From: a virus
Virus record (IMG/VR): IMGVR_UViG_3300025132_000022
Coordinates: 1-64,000 of that record
Length of the DNA stretch: 64,000 nucleotides
Direction: 5' to 3' (one strand)
Positions 33,281 through 42,732 of the stretch are shown here, piece after piece. The notes under the pieces were generated by a model, which was given only the letters and a program-made list of their open reading frames with translations, searched no databases and was not told the DNA's origin. The stretch's first letter is position 1, and every line of letters starts with the position of its first letter. The position numbers and the translations under genes are program-made.

Positions 33281-34045
33281 TCAATTCTGAAGGAGACCGT
33301 TAAAGGCTCTGTCTACAGCGGACTCTTCAGACTCTCCACTGCTTGTGGTGATACCACCGCGAGTAATTTCAGAACTATCTTCCGTATCTGCACTCAAGTG
33401 CGAGTCCAGAATTGCCTGAACCTCTTCTGTCGTGCGTCTCTCGAAAACAGTGTCGAGATTTGGCACCTTCTCAAGGAGTTCGGCACATCGCTCGTCACCG
33501 CCCACGGCGTCATCACAAAGAACTGACTTTCTTGGGCGAGGTCGAATATCCGTTGTTGGATATGATGCACCTGGCTGCTTGCCATACATTAATTTGAGAT
33601 CGTTACCGTCCTCTGGATCGGTAATATCCCCGTAATCAGGGTCGAGAACAATACCAAGAAGTTTCTGGTATGCCAACTTGCCATAACCCCAAACCTTAAT
33701 TCCTTCGGACTCTTCACCTCGCACAAGCACAGGTGAAAAGAATCTCTGTTTTGCAAACATGCCCTTTGCAAGTTGCTTACTCTCTTCTGTCCCTTCGTTC
33801 CAAAGTTTGTTCCCAAAGTCACAAACTGGACAACTGTCTCCAAAGTTTCGCTTTGGGCACAGGAACGATTGCTCTCCCACGCCATAGTGGAAAAACTTCT
33901 CCTTGAACGGGTCTCCGTCCGCTGTCGGAACAATACGAATATTGTTCTCGCCATCTTGTGGACGCCAGAAGTTATTCTTTTTACCGTCGCCCTTTCCTGA
34001 TAAAGAAGCCATCTTTTGCTTCATGAGATCTAAATTCAGTGCCAT
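33281..34045 (-). CDS. ssDNA-binding protein, gp32-like
   Basis: 254 residues. N-terminus MALNLDLMKQKMASLSGKGD is basic and probably mediates cooperativity. A zinc-site region follows: YGVGEQSFLCPKRNFGDS, then CPVCDFGNKLW, as in T4 gp32-type proteins. The middle FFSPVLVRGEESEGIKVWGY and KLMYGKQPGASYPTT fit an OB fold, and the end is Ser/Glu-rich. It should coat ssDNA and recruit other proteins. GGAGG precedes ATG 34045. It has a strong promoter and a hairpin in the leader (34081-34103), which may control it. Confidence 0.85.
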   Translation of the reverse strand: MALNLDLMKQKMASLSGKGDGKKNNFWRPQDGENNIRIVPTADGDPFKEKFFHYGVGEQSFLCPKRNFGDSCPVCDFGNKLWNEGTEESKQLAKGMFAKQRFFSPVLVRGEESEGIKVWGYGKLAYQKLLGIVLDPDYGDITDPEDGNDLKLMYGKQPGASYPTTDIRPRPRKSVLCDDAVGGDERCAELLEKVPNLDTVFERRTTEEVQAILDSHLSADTEDSSEITRGGITTSSGESEESAVDRAFNGLLQN

Positions 34046-34080
34046 TATATTACCTCCTTATGGTATTGTTTTTTGCACAC

Positions 34081-34103
34081 TTGTCGGTAAAACTTCCGAC
34101 CAA
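34081..34103 (-). promoter_or_regulatory. Leader hairpin before the ssDNA-binding gene
   Basis: Coding strand TTGGTCGG, AAGTTTTA loop, CCGACAA: seven pairs with one bulged G, in the 5' leader. T4 gene 32 is autoregulated by a leader structure, so this may be a translational operator. Confidence 0.45.
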
Positions 34104-34111
34104 CTTTCTAT

Positions 34112-34140
34112 ACTATACTAAATGTTTATTTGTTTGTCAA
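34112..34140 (-). promoter_or_regulatory. Sigma-70 promoter of the ssDNA-binding/recA unit
   Basis: TTGACA, 17 bp, TATAGT on the coding strand. It overlaps the 3' end of the thymidine kinase gene and gives a leader of about 60 nt. Confidence 0.85.
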
Positions 34141-34680
34141 CTGTTTTTTGTAATGTCTGAAACATCTTGGTTCATACATTTCTGATCCGCCAATCAATAA
34201 CTCTCTGTCATCATCAAACTTTCTGAACGTAAAGTAGGCATCCTCTTGGCATTGTGCGCAAACTGATGGACACTTTACAATCTTTGTCGCCCAGGGCATC
34301 ATCTTGGCGACCTCGACAAATGGCTCTGCCTTGGAAGACAAGTCCAGACTCGATACTAACACAGACACTCCCGACTTGTAAAGACTTATTACAACATCAG
34401 ATGCGCCTTCGATCATAAACGCTTCATCTATGGCAACAACTTCAGCAGGAGTGTCTTCTAGAAACTCAAGGATGTCTGTCCCAGAGGTGACACATTTCGC
34501 CTCGATGCGGCCGCCATTGTGAGTCACGATCTCCCCAGTGGAATATCTGTCATCTATCATTGGTTTAAAAGCAGATATGGACTTTCCTTGGTACTTGTAC
34601 CTCTCTAGTGCTGCAATGAGTCTCGTTGTCTTGGACCCGAACATGGGACCAACGAACATGATTAAATCAGGGTTCCTCAC
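34126..34680 (-). CDS. tdk: Thymidine kinase, type II
   Basis: 184 residues from GTG 34680. P-loop GPMFGSKTTRLIAALERYKY at the start, EVVAIDEAFMIEG with the catalytic Glu, and CPSVCAQCQEDAYFTFRKF, IGGSEMYEPRCFRHY with the four Cys/His zinc ligands and substrate lid. It phosphorylates thymidine (salvage) and complements ThyX. The 3' end carries the next promoter. Confidence 0.94.
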   Translation of the reverse strand: MRNPDLIMFVGPMFGSKTTRLIAALERYKYQGKSISAFKPMIDDRYSTGEIVTHNGGRIEAKCVTSGTDILEFLEDTPAEVVAIDEAFMIEGASDVVISLYKSGVSVLVSSLDLSSKAEPFVEVAKMMPWATKIVKCPSVCAQCQEDAYFTFRKFDDDRELLIGGSEMYEPRCFRHYKKQLTNK

Positions 34681-35517
34681 TCAAAACTCCTGAACTTTTG
34701 AAGAATACTTCTTTATGTAACAAAAGTCTGATTCATACTGTGTCTGATAGACTCCGTAACTGTATTTGCACAATTCCTGATTTTTTTCTTTGATTAATTT
34801 AATAATATTTCTCTGTAGGTTTCTGTCCTGCTCCAAACTTACCTTGGATATACCGTAGTAAAGTCTCGCATCCATAGTATCCGTCATCGGGAAAAGTAAA
34901 CTTTCAGAACCGTCCTCTATCTTTAACACGCCGAGTGTACAAATTCGCCTTGATTCATTGATAATTGAAAAATTGCTGACCTCCGAATCCTGATGATCAA
35001 AAACCATCACCATATGAAACATAGAAGCAATTAAGTTGTTTATCGCTGGATAGTATTCTTTAATACTTGCATCTTCAACCATACTATCCATTTCAGAATT
35101 ACTTGTCAAGTAGATATTTTTAAAAAGTCCAGACCTAGCATATTCCTGCAAGATAGAGAAAACCATCTTTTCGTGCATTGCTTCAGTCTCGTCCAGAAGG
35201 TCTTGCTCAGGTCTGACGCAAACGACAGTTATGGTCTTGTCTCGAATCTGGTGTAAAAATTTGAGAGCAATAGAGGAAACGAGACTTGATCCACTAAGCA
35301 CAAAAATAACATCTTGCTTAATCTTGTCTTTTATTCGCTTGGGTATGGTCTTGAAACTTTCTTCATATTGTTCTGGTGAACTTTGCTTCTTTACCACCAA
35401 CTTATCTTTAAAATCCATTGGTTCGTCATCAACACACACGACGTTGTATTGAGAATAGTTTTCAAAACACTGGGCAACCTTGCATCCGACACCGCCCAAT
35501 CCAATAACTGTATACAT
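34681..35517 (-). CDS. Nucleotide-binding fold protein, possibly tubulin/FtsZ-like
   Basis: 278 residues. YTVIGLGGVGCKVAQCFENY at the N-terminus is a Gly-rich Rossmann turn as in FtsZ or ThiF families. Next, QDVIFVLSGSSLVSSIALKF is where tubulin/FtsZ proteins have their GGGTGSG loop, here degenerate, followed by DKTITVVCVRPEQD. A later stretch, VFSILQEYARSGLFKNIYL, matches an unknown marine T4-like phage family. No T7-loop catalytic Asp pattern can be named with certainty. It could be a degenerate tubulin-like, nucleotide-binding protein. Overlaps the PolA stop by TAATG. Confidence 0.5.
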   Translation of the reverse strand: MYTVIGLGGVGCKVAQCFENYSQYNVVCVDDEPMDFKDKLVVKKQSSPEQYEESFKTIPKRIKDKIKQDVIFVLSGSSLVSSIALKFLHQIRDKTITVVCVRPEQDLLDETEAMHEKMVFSILQEYARSGLFKNIYLTSNSEMDSMVEDASIKEYYPAINNLIASMFHMVMVFDHQDSEVSNFSIINESRRICTLGVLKIEDGSESLLFPMTDTMDARLYYGISKVSLEQDRNLQRNIIKLIKEKNQELCKYSYGVYQTQYESDFCYIKKYSSKVQEF

Positions 35518-36626
35518 TAAACCTCTTTCATATCTCTAAAGTTCTTGCCTATGCTGGAATTAACAACGTAATTGCCGAACCTAGTTTCGCCGAAGATCCT
35601 CTTTGCCTCTAGAAACTTACCCCGATCTTCTTTGGCATAATCTAGTATAACAGAGTCGTGCAACAAATAACAAATTTTTGTCCTACAATCTTTAAATAAT
35701 TCTCTTAATTTGTACGCCTGCTCAATGCAAATGTCACTGCTTGTGCTTTGGACAATATAATTCAAGGACCTTCTTTCGTCCGTTTCAATAAATCGAGAAA
35801 AGGGGGTCTGTACGCCATCTTTATACCTATACTTGTCTTTGACAAGATCCCTGTCATAAAACCCCTCTAATAGCGAATCTCGCGCTTCAGGGTTATACAA
35901 CCAAGCAAAAGTCCTCTTCTTCATATCCTCGCGAGACAGTTCAGTTTTTGCCCTTGTCCACTCGTGTATATCCATGCCAGGTTGTTCATTACCCGATAGT
36001 GCCAAGAGTGTTCTCAGTTCCGCTGCGTTGAAGTCGAATTCAACAAAAAGATCATTGGATGGTTCCAGAAAGGCGCGCTCATCCTTTTTCATCGTTAGTA
36101 TAGGGATGCCAGACTGTTTATTTGATAGTCTGCCAGTCCTTGTGCCGAAGACACTGTAGTTTGTGTTCTTCAATTCTGACTTGTAGATGTTTTCTCTGGC
36201 GTTCATCTCCTCAGTCAAAATGTGCGCCTTCTTCAAGATGTCATAGTGGCCTGGTTTTGGAACATTGTCAAATACATTCTTTATAATATTTTCTTTGTCC
36301 TGCAAAAACGACGTAAGTATATCTAGCGGTATGTAATCATAAATGCAGTAGTCTCTAATATTACACTTTGCAGTCAAAACAGATTTCATGATCGCCGAAA
36401 TCTTGTTTGAGTTGTTTTTCCAAGAATCTTCAATAAAAATAGGACACACAGACTCCAATGTTCCATCGGAATACAAGAACGCGTAATCGACGTCCTCTCT
36501 AGAGGTTAGGTGTACTGAATGCTTCCAAGTTCTGTTCATCTCGGGCGCATCGCGATAATCTGCAAAATCACCTGTCCTGTAGACCTTTAAGCATTCGCTA
36601 TTGTTATCAATAATTTGAAAATACAT
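35517..36626 (-). CDS. Short family A DNA polymerase
   Basis: 369 residues, palm and fingers only. Motif A EFDFNAAELRTLLALSG (DYSQIELR in Pol I), then motif B as RxxxKxxxFxxxY in REDMKKRTFAWLY, and motif C LLHDSVILDY, where Ser replaces the Glu of VHDE. GTRTGRLSNKQSGIP is the conserved T-GRLS loop. No 3'-5' or 5'-3' exonuclease domain is present; the first 130 residues match nothing I recognise. It coexists with DnaE, so may be a repair or gap-filling polymerase. ATG 36626, tight junction with the preceding gene. Confidence 0.88.
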   Translation of the reverse strand: MYFQIIDNNSECLKVYRTGDFADYRDAPEMNRTWKHSVHLTSREDVDYAFLYSDGTLESVCPIFIEDSWKNNSNKISAIMKSVLTAKCNIRDYCIYDYIPLDILTSFLQDKENIIKNVFDNVPKPGHYDILKKAHILTEEMNARENIYKSELKNTNYSVFGTRTGRLSNKQSGIPILTMKKDERAFLEPSNDLFVEFDFNAAELRTLLALSGNEQPGMDIHEWTRAKTELSREDMKKRTFAWLYNPEARDSLLEGFYDRDLVKDKYRYKDGVQTPFSRFIETDERRSLNYIVQSTSSDICIEQAYKLRELFKDCRTKICYLLHDSVILDYAKEDRGKFLEAKRIFGETRFGNYVVNSSIGKNFRDMKEV

Positions 36627-37705
36627 TATATGTAATAGTCTGTCTTTGTGTTTAAAATTTTTCTTTCCAAGTAATCCAAGGATCTTTCTATTCCATGTTT
36701 TATTAGCAAACTATAACAGATCTCAAAATGCCTGTCAAGCTTTGATTCAGGAATATATATGTTTTCTTCTATCGCCCGTACATTCACATAGAACCTGTAC
36801 CAATCCTTACTAAAAAAGGAATTCATGGCATCGTCGACAGCGCGACGGTCAACTGAATATCTTTTTGCTTTTATAGTTCCATCGTGACAAACATTGTAAG
36901 CAACATCCTCATCCTCTGCAAAGTACAAGAGTTCATAGTACTCTCTTATTTTACCTCTTAATTTGTCGAGATCGTAACCTCTGCAGTGATAGTAAAAACC
37001 GTCATTACCATATCGACCAGAATAATCCGTCATAGGACCCGTATTGTTGGCCACCAAACACCAGGGGGCGTGTTTTAAAAGTACAAAACCAGTTGAGGTC
37101 AACATTTCTGTAAACGCTGGAAACGACGGACTGTCCAATATCTTCCTTTTCAGATTCAGGGTCGAGGTTCCATGACTGACATCCAGGAGATCTATCACTA
37201 GTCCCGAAGCGTGCATCGGACACAGCCTAGACTTAACAAAACCAGAATAAGTTATCGGTGTTTGGTTAGAGAATTGAACCAACCCTTGCAAGACAAAATT
37301 AGTAAAATCGCCCATTCCCTTTATTTTTTTCTTGTTCGGTAGTATGAAATTGGCATATATGGCAGTAAACAGGAACTCCAATTGTATGTCGTAAAGTTCT
37401 AGAGGGTTGACATACCCTTTCTTTGCATGAAGTATGGGCAAACCGTTAATTGGGTTTTCTAACCTTTCATATTTCGCCTTCAGATCCGTAAAGGCATCAA
37501 CAACGTAACAGAGTGCACTCGCGTCAGTACCTGGAATTTGTTCTATGGCTGTTTTGTTCAGTGGCGCGATAGCGCGTCTATCTCCATCCACGCGACCATA
37601 GAGAGATTGACGCAAATCCCTATTATCGAATGCCAAGACTTTAACTGGGTTTGCATCATTCACTATGTATTTAAATGAGTCTATTAGGGTCTTCCTCGTT
37701 GTCAC
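36626..37705 (-). CDS. Conserved-type phage protein, 359 aa
   Basis: GTG 37705 start, overlapping the hub gene stop. Conserved-looking parts are NPVKVLAFDNRDLRQSLYGR, then PITYSGFVKSRLCPMHASG, LVIDLLDVSHGTS and APWCLVANNTGPMTDYSGRY. This family is familiar from T4-like marine phages, usually encoded near baseplate genes, with no known function. The gene lies between the baseplate hub gene and the PolA-type polymerase, so it may be virion-associated or involved in assembly. Confidence 0.6.
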   Translation of the reverse strand: MTTRKTLIDSFKYIVNDANPVKVLAFDNRDLRQSLYGRVDGDRRAIAPLNKTAIEQIPGTDASALCYVVDAFTDLKAKYERLENPINGLPILHAKKGYVNPLELYDIQLEFLFTAIYANFILPNKKKIKGMGDFTNFVLQGLVQFSNQTPITYSGFVKSRLCPMHASGLVIDLLDVSHGTSTLNLKRKILDSPSFPAFTEMLTSTGFVLLKHAPWCLVANNTGPMTDYSGRYGNDGFYYHCRGYDLDKLRGKIREYYELLYFAEDEDVAYNVCHDGTIKAKRYSVDRRAVDDAMNSFFSKDWYRFYVNVRAIEENIYIPESKLDRHFEICYSLLIKHGIERSLDYLERKILNTKTDYYI

Positions 37706-40700
37706 TTCTTCGCCCTCTTTTTCAATTGCTCTTTTATCATTTGTATGTCTTCTTCCGACTTGCCTTGCTTCCTTAGAGGTTCAACCTGAGAATCTATTCT
37801 TTTCTCCGTCGCGATGGCCTGAGCTTTTGCTCGCGCCTTTTTAGATTCCGTCTTTTCATATTTGAGTTTCCTGGATTGACGCTTGTCGTATCCAGGTCTC
37901 AGTCTGTCAATCGCTTCCGACCAGTCTATCGTCGCTTCATTGTAACATTTGAAGACCGTCTCAAAACCGTTAGGACTTAGTTTGTGTTCCACATTGATTA
38001 CGTTGTATAATCCAGTTATTCCAACCTCTTTAAATATTGGAGAGTTGTTAATGTCATCCACTCCGATCAGGGACGGTTTGATGAAAAAAGACAAACCAGG
38101 ACAAAAGTCCAACAGTCCATAACTCGTTACGTCGACATTGTACAACTGTGGAATCATGACAAGTCCCTGTTCGGAATTGTATGCCTTGATTATGTTATCG
38201 TCTTGCTTTGCTTTCATCGACTGATTCTCAACTTGCTTGAATACAATCTTCTTTATTATGCTCCTGTCTTGTCCAACTTCCCACTTGGATAGTTTCTGGG
38301 CATCAATTAATTTCAATTGCGTGGATGCCTGGGACATCGTGTAATAAAATACTGACTGGTCTGTCGACTTTGACTCCGTACCGTATCCTCTGGCATAAAG
38401 TTGTGCAACCGTGGGTTTGAGTTTTAAATATTCAACGCCCTTAGCATCTGTTCTGAATTGTCCGCACTTTACACTATATGCAGAATTATAGCGACCCGAA
38501 TCTAAAACATAATCACCCTGATTAAAATATCTCTGCACCTCCATTAGAAAGGCAGTAATCAACCTCTGTAGAGTAAGTCTTCGAGAAGTCGAATTTTCAA
38601 AATCACTCATGACCTTTTGGTATACCTGCATCGCAATAGGAACACCATATAAATTTTGAAACTTACCATCAAGATTTATATTACCAAGCATGATGTGCAC
38701 CTTTTCTCCCTTTAGATAAGATTCAGACTCACTAACCTCCAAAAAAGCATTGATAATGTCACCAAGTCTAAAATAATAGACTGAATGCTCGCTATCACTT
38801 ATGGCGGCCGCTTCTTTCTTTTCGTTTGCGTCGGCATCGGCAACGGCGGCGTCTGATTCTTTCTTCGCCTGGTTCTCTCCAGTGCTGTCGCCCTTCTTTA
38901 TCTTTGCATTGGCCACTGCGCGAGCGTCATCCGCCTTTTGTTTGTTCTCTTTCTGTTGTGCGTCTTTGCTTGTTGTGGAACTTGAATCGGACTTTTCGAT
39001 TGTCTTTGCGACTGCCTTTGTCTTTCCTGATTTGTCCTTTTTTGTCTTGGCGGTATCAACCTGGTCAGTTATGTCCCTTGTCGTACCGTCTGGCAGTTTA
39101 ACACTCAACCCTGGTAGTTCCTCACCTTTCGAATCGCGAGTTACGATTAGTCTTTCAATTTTTGGAGGTTGCATCGGCGTTGCACCTGCTTCGATATCTG
39201 TTGATATGTACAGTCTAACTCTACACTTCTGCTTGAAAGGTCCAACCTTCATCTTTGGTGAGATCTTGGCAGGCATTGTGTCAGTGTCTTTTACGGTATT
39301 TTTCGCTACTGTTGGGTAGTGAGGCGCAATAACTCTATCGAATGCCTTTTTGAACATCCTCTCCTTCACGGTGGATCCCATAACTGCGAATCTGTACATC
39401 TCGCTTCTTTCTACCAACTTATTCAAACATCTTTTGATTTTTTCACTCTTTTTGTCTTGGAAGTACTGTGTGTGACGATTTATAAATTCTGGTACTTTCT
39501 TTTGGTCCTTTACTCTTGTAAAGAATTCTACAATGTTGTTTTTCGTGTTGAGTCCAACTGTAGGGTGAACCCTGTTTATGTATTCATGAACCATTTTTTC
39601 AGATTCTTTTGGTAGAGTTTTTCGATAGGATCGATCTTTGAATTTCTTGTTCAGTTCCACGTAGTGCTCATTAACTAGAGTGTCGCCCTCTGACATCACA
39701 TCCGTATCTTGCAAAGTTTCACTAACTCTGGAAACGTAGTCTGCTTGAAGTATAAAGGATCCATCATCATTGAAGTTGAAGGTGTGCTTGTAATAGGACA
39801 TAACAAAAGTCTTCATCTGCTTTTTGATCGAATCCACCTGAATTTTAGTAAACCCAAGTGCCTTTTGGGTGCTTTCGCTAGGTGTTGCCCACCCTATTCG
39901 CATTAACAAATCCTTTGGTCCAAATATTGACCCACCGAGGCCTTCTGGTTGTATTAACGGCACATAGTGCTTCCGACCCCTTTCTCCACTAAAAACAGAT
40001 AAGTTAGATCCATAGAAAGTTACTGTTGAGTCTATATCTCGTTTAGCAGTCTCTGGGGTATCGCCCGCCAAACGAATAGTCAAGTCCTGTAAACCAAGCA
40101 CGCTTTGAAAGTTGTTTATTGCTGCGACGCCTGTTTGTCCTTTAGTAGAAAGTCCTCTGTTTTGAAGAGGTATTGAGGTCAATTTGGGTGTAGGACCGCG
40201 AGTTCGAATAAAGAACTCCACTTGAGGTGTGAGCGCAGATAGCTGAGCATTGTTCAGCGTGACCAATGGGTTGACCAAAAAACCTTCATAATCTTTGCTT
40301 TTTACGTTATTCATCCTAAAATTAAAAATGTTTGTTAATCTATTTGTATTCATGCCTTTCGGTAAAGAAAAGACGCGTCCCGTGTCTTTAGATCCGACCT
40401 TTTTGCGCCTAGTCTTGCTGTGCGCTGGTGAATCTATGATTTGGTTTGCGTACATGCTTAAAAGGTGCTGGTCCTTACTACCCTTTCTGAGTGAAATATA
40501 TTTGTCCTGTATCTTGTCAAATGCTCGTTCGGCGGATTCAGGAATAAAAGCTTGCACCATTAAACTTTCACGACGTTCTGATTCGTCGATAGTCTTCTTT
40601 GCAACCTCTGTGGCAATTGCCCCATCTGCGCCCATGAACCCTGACTGGTATGCGCGTTCATCGACGAGTGCAATTCTTTTATCTAACTGTGTCAACCTCG

Positions 40701-41457
40701 CCCTCAAAGAAGGTATATTCGCATTGGAGGGGTCTCTTTTATATTTGTCACTGTTAAGGAGCGCTATGATCGCTGACCTTTCGTTTAGCAGTTTTTCATT
40801 TTTCCATTCTTTAATCGTGTTGTCCCACCAAGCAGTGAAGTTCTTGATGTTTCCAATTTTGTCTTGTGTTTCTTGGTCTTTTGTTGCGTGGTCGTTGCTT
40901 GACCTTGTTTGGGCGCTGCCGATGATACCGCCGCTGTTTATGTACTTGCCTGTAAAGGGGTCTCTCCCGTAAATTTGACTCCACGCATTGGGTTCTGCGG
41001 AGCGAGCGCGGGCTACTATGTCCGCACCAACTTCCAAATCTTTTTTTGATTTACGCAGGATAAGCTGGTCTGCGCTGAATGAGTTTCTCTCGACCACGTA
41101 TCTTTCAAACCCCTTTATGCGTAGTGTCTCTCCTAATTCGTACATCTTAAAGAATGTGTCGAGTTTTTTATTGTTCTGGCCATTACCATGGTAGAAGGCA
41201 GAGATTGCGCCTTTGGTGTAGTTGCCGACGCGGAGAAGGCGTTTATTATCGAACACGAATTTTGCTTCGGACAAGCAGCGCTTGAAGACGCGGTTAGCGA
41301 TTTTAACCATATCGTCTTTGATTGTTTTATATGTTGCTTTTTTATCCTTTTCGTCTCTTTCAACATCGAAGGCGGTGCGCTTGTATTCACTAATGAACTT
41401 CTGATCTTCTGGTGATGTGACCTTTTTTTCACGATCTCTAGGGAGTAAATCCACCAT
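37702..41457 (-). CDS. Large baseplate hub-like protein
   Basis: 1251 residues. No catalytic motif. Residues about 760-900 are low in complexity and rich in Lys, Ala and Ser (DTAKTKKDKSGKTKAVAKTI), resembling a linker. The C-terminal 350 residues resemble gp27/VgrG-type hub barrels: SYGLLDFCPGLSFFIKPSLI, then GITGLYNVINVEHKLSPNGF, ETVFKCYNEA. The end is basic and helical. T4 gp27 is under 400 residues, so this is a strongly expanded version or a fusion. Neighbours are LysM baseplate and tape-measure genes. Confidence 0.7.
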   Translation of the reverse strand: MVDLLPRDREKKVTSPEDQKFISEYKRTAFDVERDEKDKKATYKTIKDDMVKIANRVFKRCLSEAKFVFDNKRLLRVGNYTKGAISAFYHGNGQNNKKLDTFFKMYELGETLRIKGFERYVVERNSFSADQLILRKSKKDLEVGADIVARARSAEPNAWSQIYGRDPFTGKYINSGGIIGSAQTRSSNDHATKDQETQDKIGNIKNFTAWWDNTIKEWKNEKLLNERSAIIALLNSDKYKRDPSNANIPSLRARLTQLDKRIALVDERAYQSGFMGADGAIATEVAKKTIDESERRESLMVQAFIPESAERAFDKIQDKYISLRKGSKDQHLLSMYANQIIDSPAHSKTRRKKVGSKDTGRVFSLPKGMNTNRLTNIFNFRMNNVKSKDYEGFLVNPLVTLNNAQLSALTPQVEFFIRTRGPTPKLTSIPLQNRGLSTKGQTGVAAINNFQSVLGLQDLTIRLAGDTPETAKRDIDSTVTFYGSNLSVFSGERGRKHYVPLIQPEGLGGSIFGPKDLLMRIGWATPSESTQKALGFTKIQVDSIKKQMKTFVMSYYKHTFNFNDDGSFILQADYVSRVSETLQDTDVMSEGDTLVNEHYVELNKKFKDRSYRKTLPKESEKMVHEYINRVHPTVGLNTKNNIVEFFTRVKDQKKVPEFINRHTQYFQDKKSEKIKRCLNKLVERSEMYRFAVMGSTVKERMFKKAFDRVIAPHYPTVAKNTVKDTDTMPAKISPKMKVGPFKQKCRVRLYISTDIEAGATPMQPPKIERLIVTRDSKGEELPGLSVKLPDGTTRDITDQVDTAKTKKDKSGKTKAVAKTIEKSDSSSTTSKDAQQKENKQKADDARAVANAKIKKGDSTGENQAKKESDAAVADADANEKKEAAAISDSEHSVYYFRLGDIINAFLEVSESESYLKGEKVHIMLGNINLDGKFQNLYGVPIAMQVYQKVMSDFENSTSRRLTLQRLITAFLMEVQRYFNQGDYVLDSGRYNSAYSVKCGQFRTDAKGVEYLKLKPTVAQLYARGYGTESKSTDQSVFYYTMSQASTQLKLIDAQKLSKWEVGQDRSIIKKIVFKQVENQSMKAKQDDNIIKAYNSEQGLVMIPQLYNVDVTSYGLLDFCPGLSFFIKPSLIGVDDINNSPIFKEVGITGLYNVINVEHKLSPNGFETVFKCYNEATIDWSEAIDRLRPGYDKRQSRKLKYEKTESKKARAKAQAIATEKRIDSQVEPLRKQGKSEEDIQMIKEQLKKRAKK

Positions 41458-41460
41458 TGT

Positions 41461-41799
41461 CTACCCTCTCACGTAGTCGTATATGACTTCCCAGTTAATC
41501 GGAATATAGACGGTATCTCCCAGATCCAGGTGCGCTTCGGTTGGTGCCAAATTGAAACTTGCAATAACCCACCACAATTCTGGGTTTCCGTAGTGTTCGC
41601 TTGCTAATTTAAAATACTTATCACCCATTTGCCAAAGCACTATCTCGTACTGTATTAGATCTCGGACTCTATCAGGAATCGTGATGTATCTAGGAGTGAC
41701 GTACTGTTCAATTTTTTTCACCCCACGTCCTTTAAGAACATTTTTATATCTCACACTTTGATTAATTCTCAATAACCTATTAGAGTATCTGCTTTCCAT
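41461..41799 (-). CDS. Baseplate wedge protein, gp53-like with LysM end
   Basis: 112 residues. The N-terminus is basic (SNRLLRINQSVRYKNVLKGR); the C-terminal half has a LysM-type fold: YFKLASEHYGNPELWWVIA, then AHLDLGDTVYIPIN. T4 gp53 has the same LysM-type end and joins baseplate wedges. ATG 41799 overlaps the upstream stop. A clear structural protein by position and sequence. Confidence 0.8.
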   Translation of the reverse strand: MESRYSNRLLRINQSVRYKNVLKGRGVKKIEQYVTPRYITIPDRVRDLIQYEIVLWQMGDKYFKLASEHYGNPELWWVIASFNLAPTEAHLDLGDTVYIPINWEVIYDYVRG

Positions 41800-42731
41800 T
41801 ATTTCTTCCCGTTCCCTGTCGCTTGATTCAAACTCTTCTTAGCGGCAGATCTATTCTTGGAGGACTTTGCACGCTGATTTTTTCTACCTGCACTGCCGCC
41901 AGTAGCTACGGCAACTTGACCACCTGTTTCCGCATCTCTGACCCTATTGAGAGGTGAATTATTGACCGTTGTAGATCCTCTTTCTACGTCGTGAGTCTTT
42001 CCGCTCTGCAATTCATAACCGTAGGGGAATCCTGATTTTGCTCCGCCCAACCAGGTACCGCCGCTCCAACCCAAAGAGTGTTCATGCACAACAACAAACG
42101 AAAAGTTGAGTTCAAAAACTTTCGGAACAAAGGTGTGACTCCTGTTTGTTGTCTTTCTTACGCCGTTCTCGATTCTATTGTATGCCTTCACTGCCTGATC
42201 TGACATTCCTGGACTCATGTGGTGAAATCCTGCTTCCAAATCTGGTGTAAAATCAACATTCTCGATCCATCCAGTCAGTCCGCCCTTCAATACACTTCTA
42301 GCGTTCTCTTCTATTGTAGCATTTTTTATAAAATTTGCAAACTTTACTTTTAGTAAAGGATAAGCGTTCATTGTGTTGGTGGTGCCGTTTTGTTTAAAAG
42401 ACGGGTATAAGAATGCCACAAGATGCTCAAATTGATGCATGTTGGCATATGCCTCCTCTGGAGTATATGAAGGAATGCCCAGACTAATGGAAATCCTTCT
42501 TGTGGTATTGTTCCAGGATCCGATCGGGTCAGCACGGCCGAAGACGTTTTGAGTGTTCCATGTGCTGGTGAAGTTTTCACTATAACTCGTCAACCAAGCA
42601 GGAAACACACACGCCTTGCCAGAAGCGACATGCATAATCTCGATGCTAAAACCTGCTTTTTCCAATCCAGATATATTAGGGTCTGCATTCGCTGCGTCTA
42701 CTGACCAAAATCCATCATTACTACCGCCCAT
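41799..42731 (-). CDS. Tail-tube/baseplate junction protein
   Basis: 310 residues. AWLTSYSENFTSTWNTQNVF, then GRADPIGSWNNTTRRISISL, then the EEAYANMHQFEHLVAFLYPS segment form a pattern of virion proteins that join the tube to the baseplate, as gp48/gp54 do in T4; no direct sequence identity to those is claimed. The last 60 residues are Lys/Ser/Ala/Asn-rich and disordered. Position between tape-measure and LysM genes supports the role. Confidence 0.65.
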   Translation of the reverse strand: MGGSNDGFWSVDAANADPNISGLEKAGFSIEIMHVASGKACVFPAWLTSYSENFTSTWNTQNVFGRADPIGSWNNTTRRISISLGIPSYTPEEAYANMHQFEHLVAFLYPSFKQNGTTNTMNAYPLLKVKFANFIKNATIEENARSVLKGGLTGWIENVDFTPDLEAGFHHMSPGMSDQAVKAYNRIENGVRKTTNRSHTFVPKVFELNFSFVVVHEHSLGWSGGTWLGGAKSGFPYGYELQSGKTHDVERGSTTVNNSPLNRVRDAETGGQVAVATGGSAGRKNQRAKSSKNRSAAKKSLNQATGNGKK

Positions 42732-42732
42732 T

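Noticed and set aside
38801-39319. 172-codon plus-strand open frame
   Set aside because: It is the reverse complement of the Lys/Ala/Ser-rich linker of the hub-like gene; the product is low-complexity Ser/Phe/Ala and has no family features.
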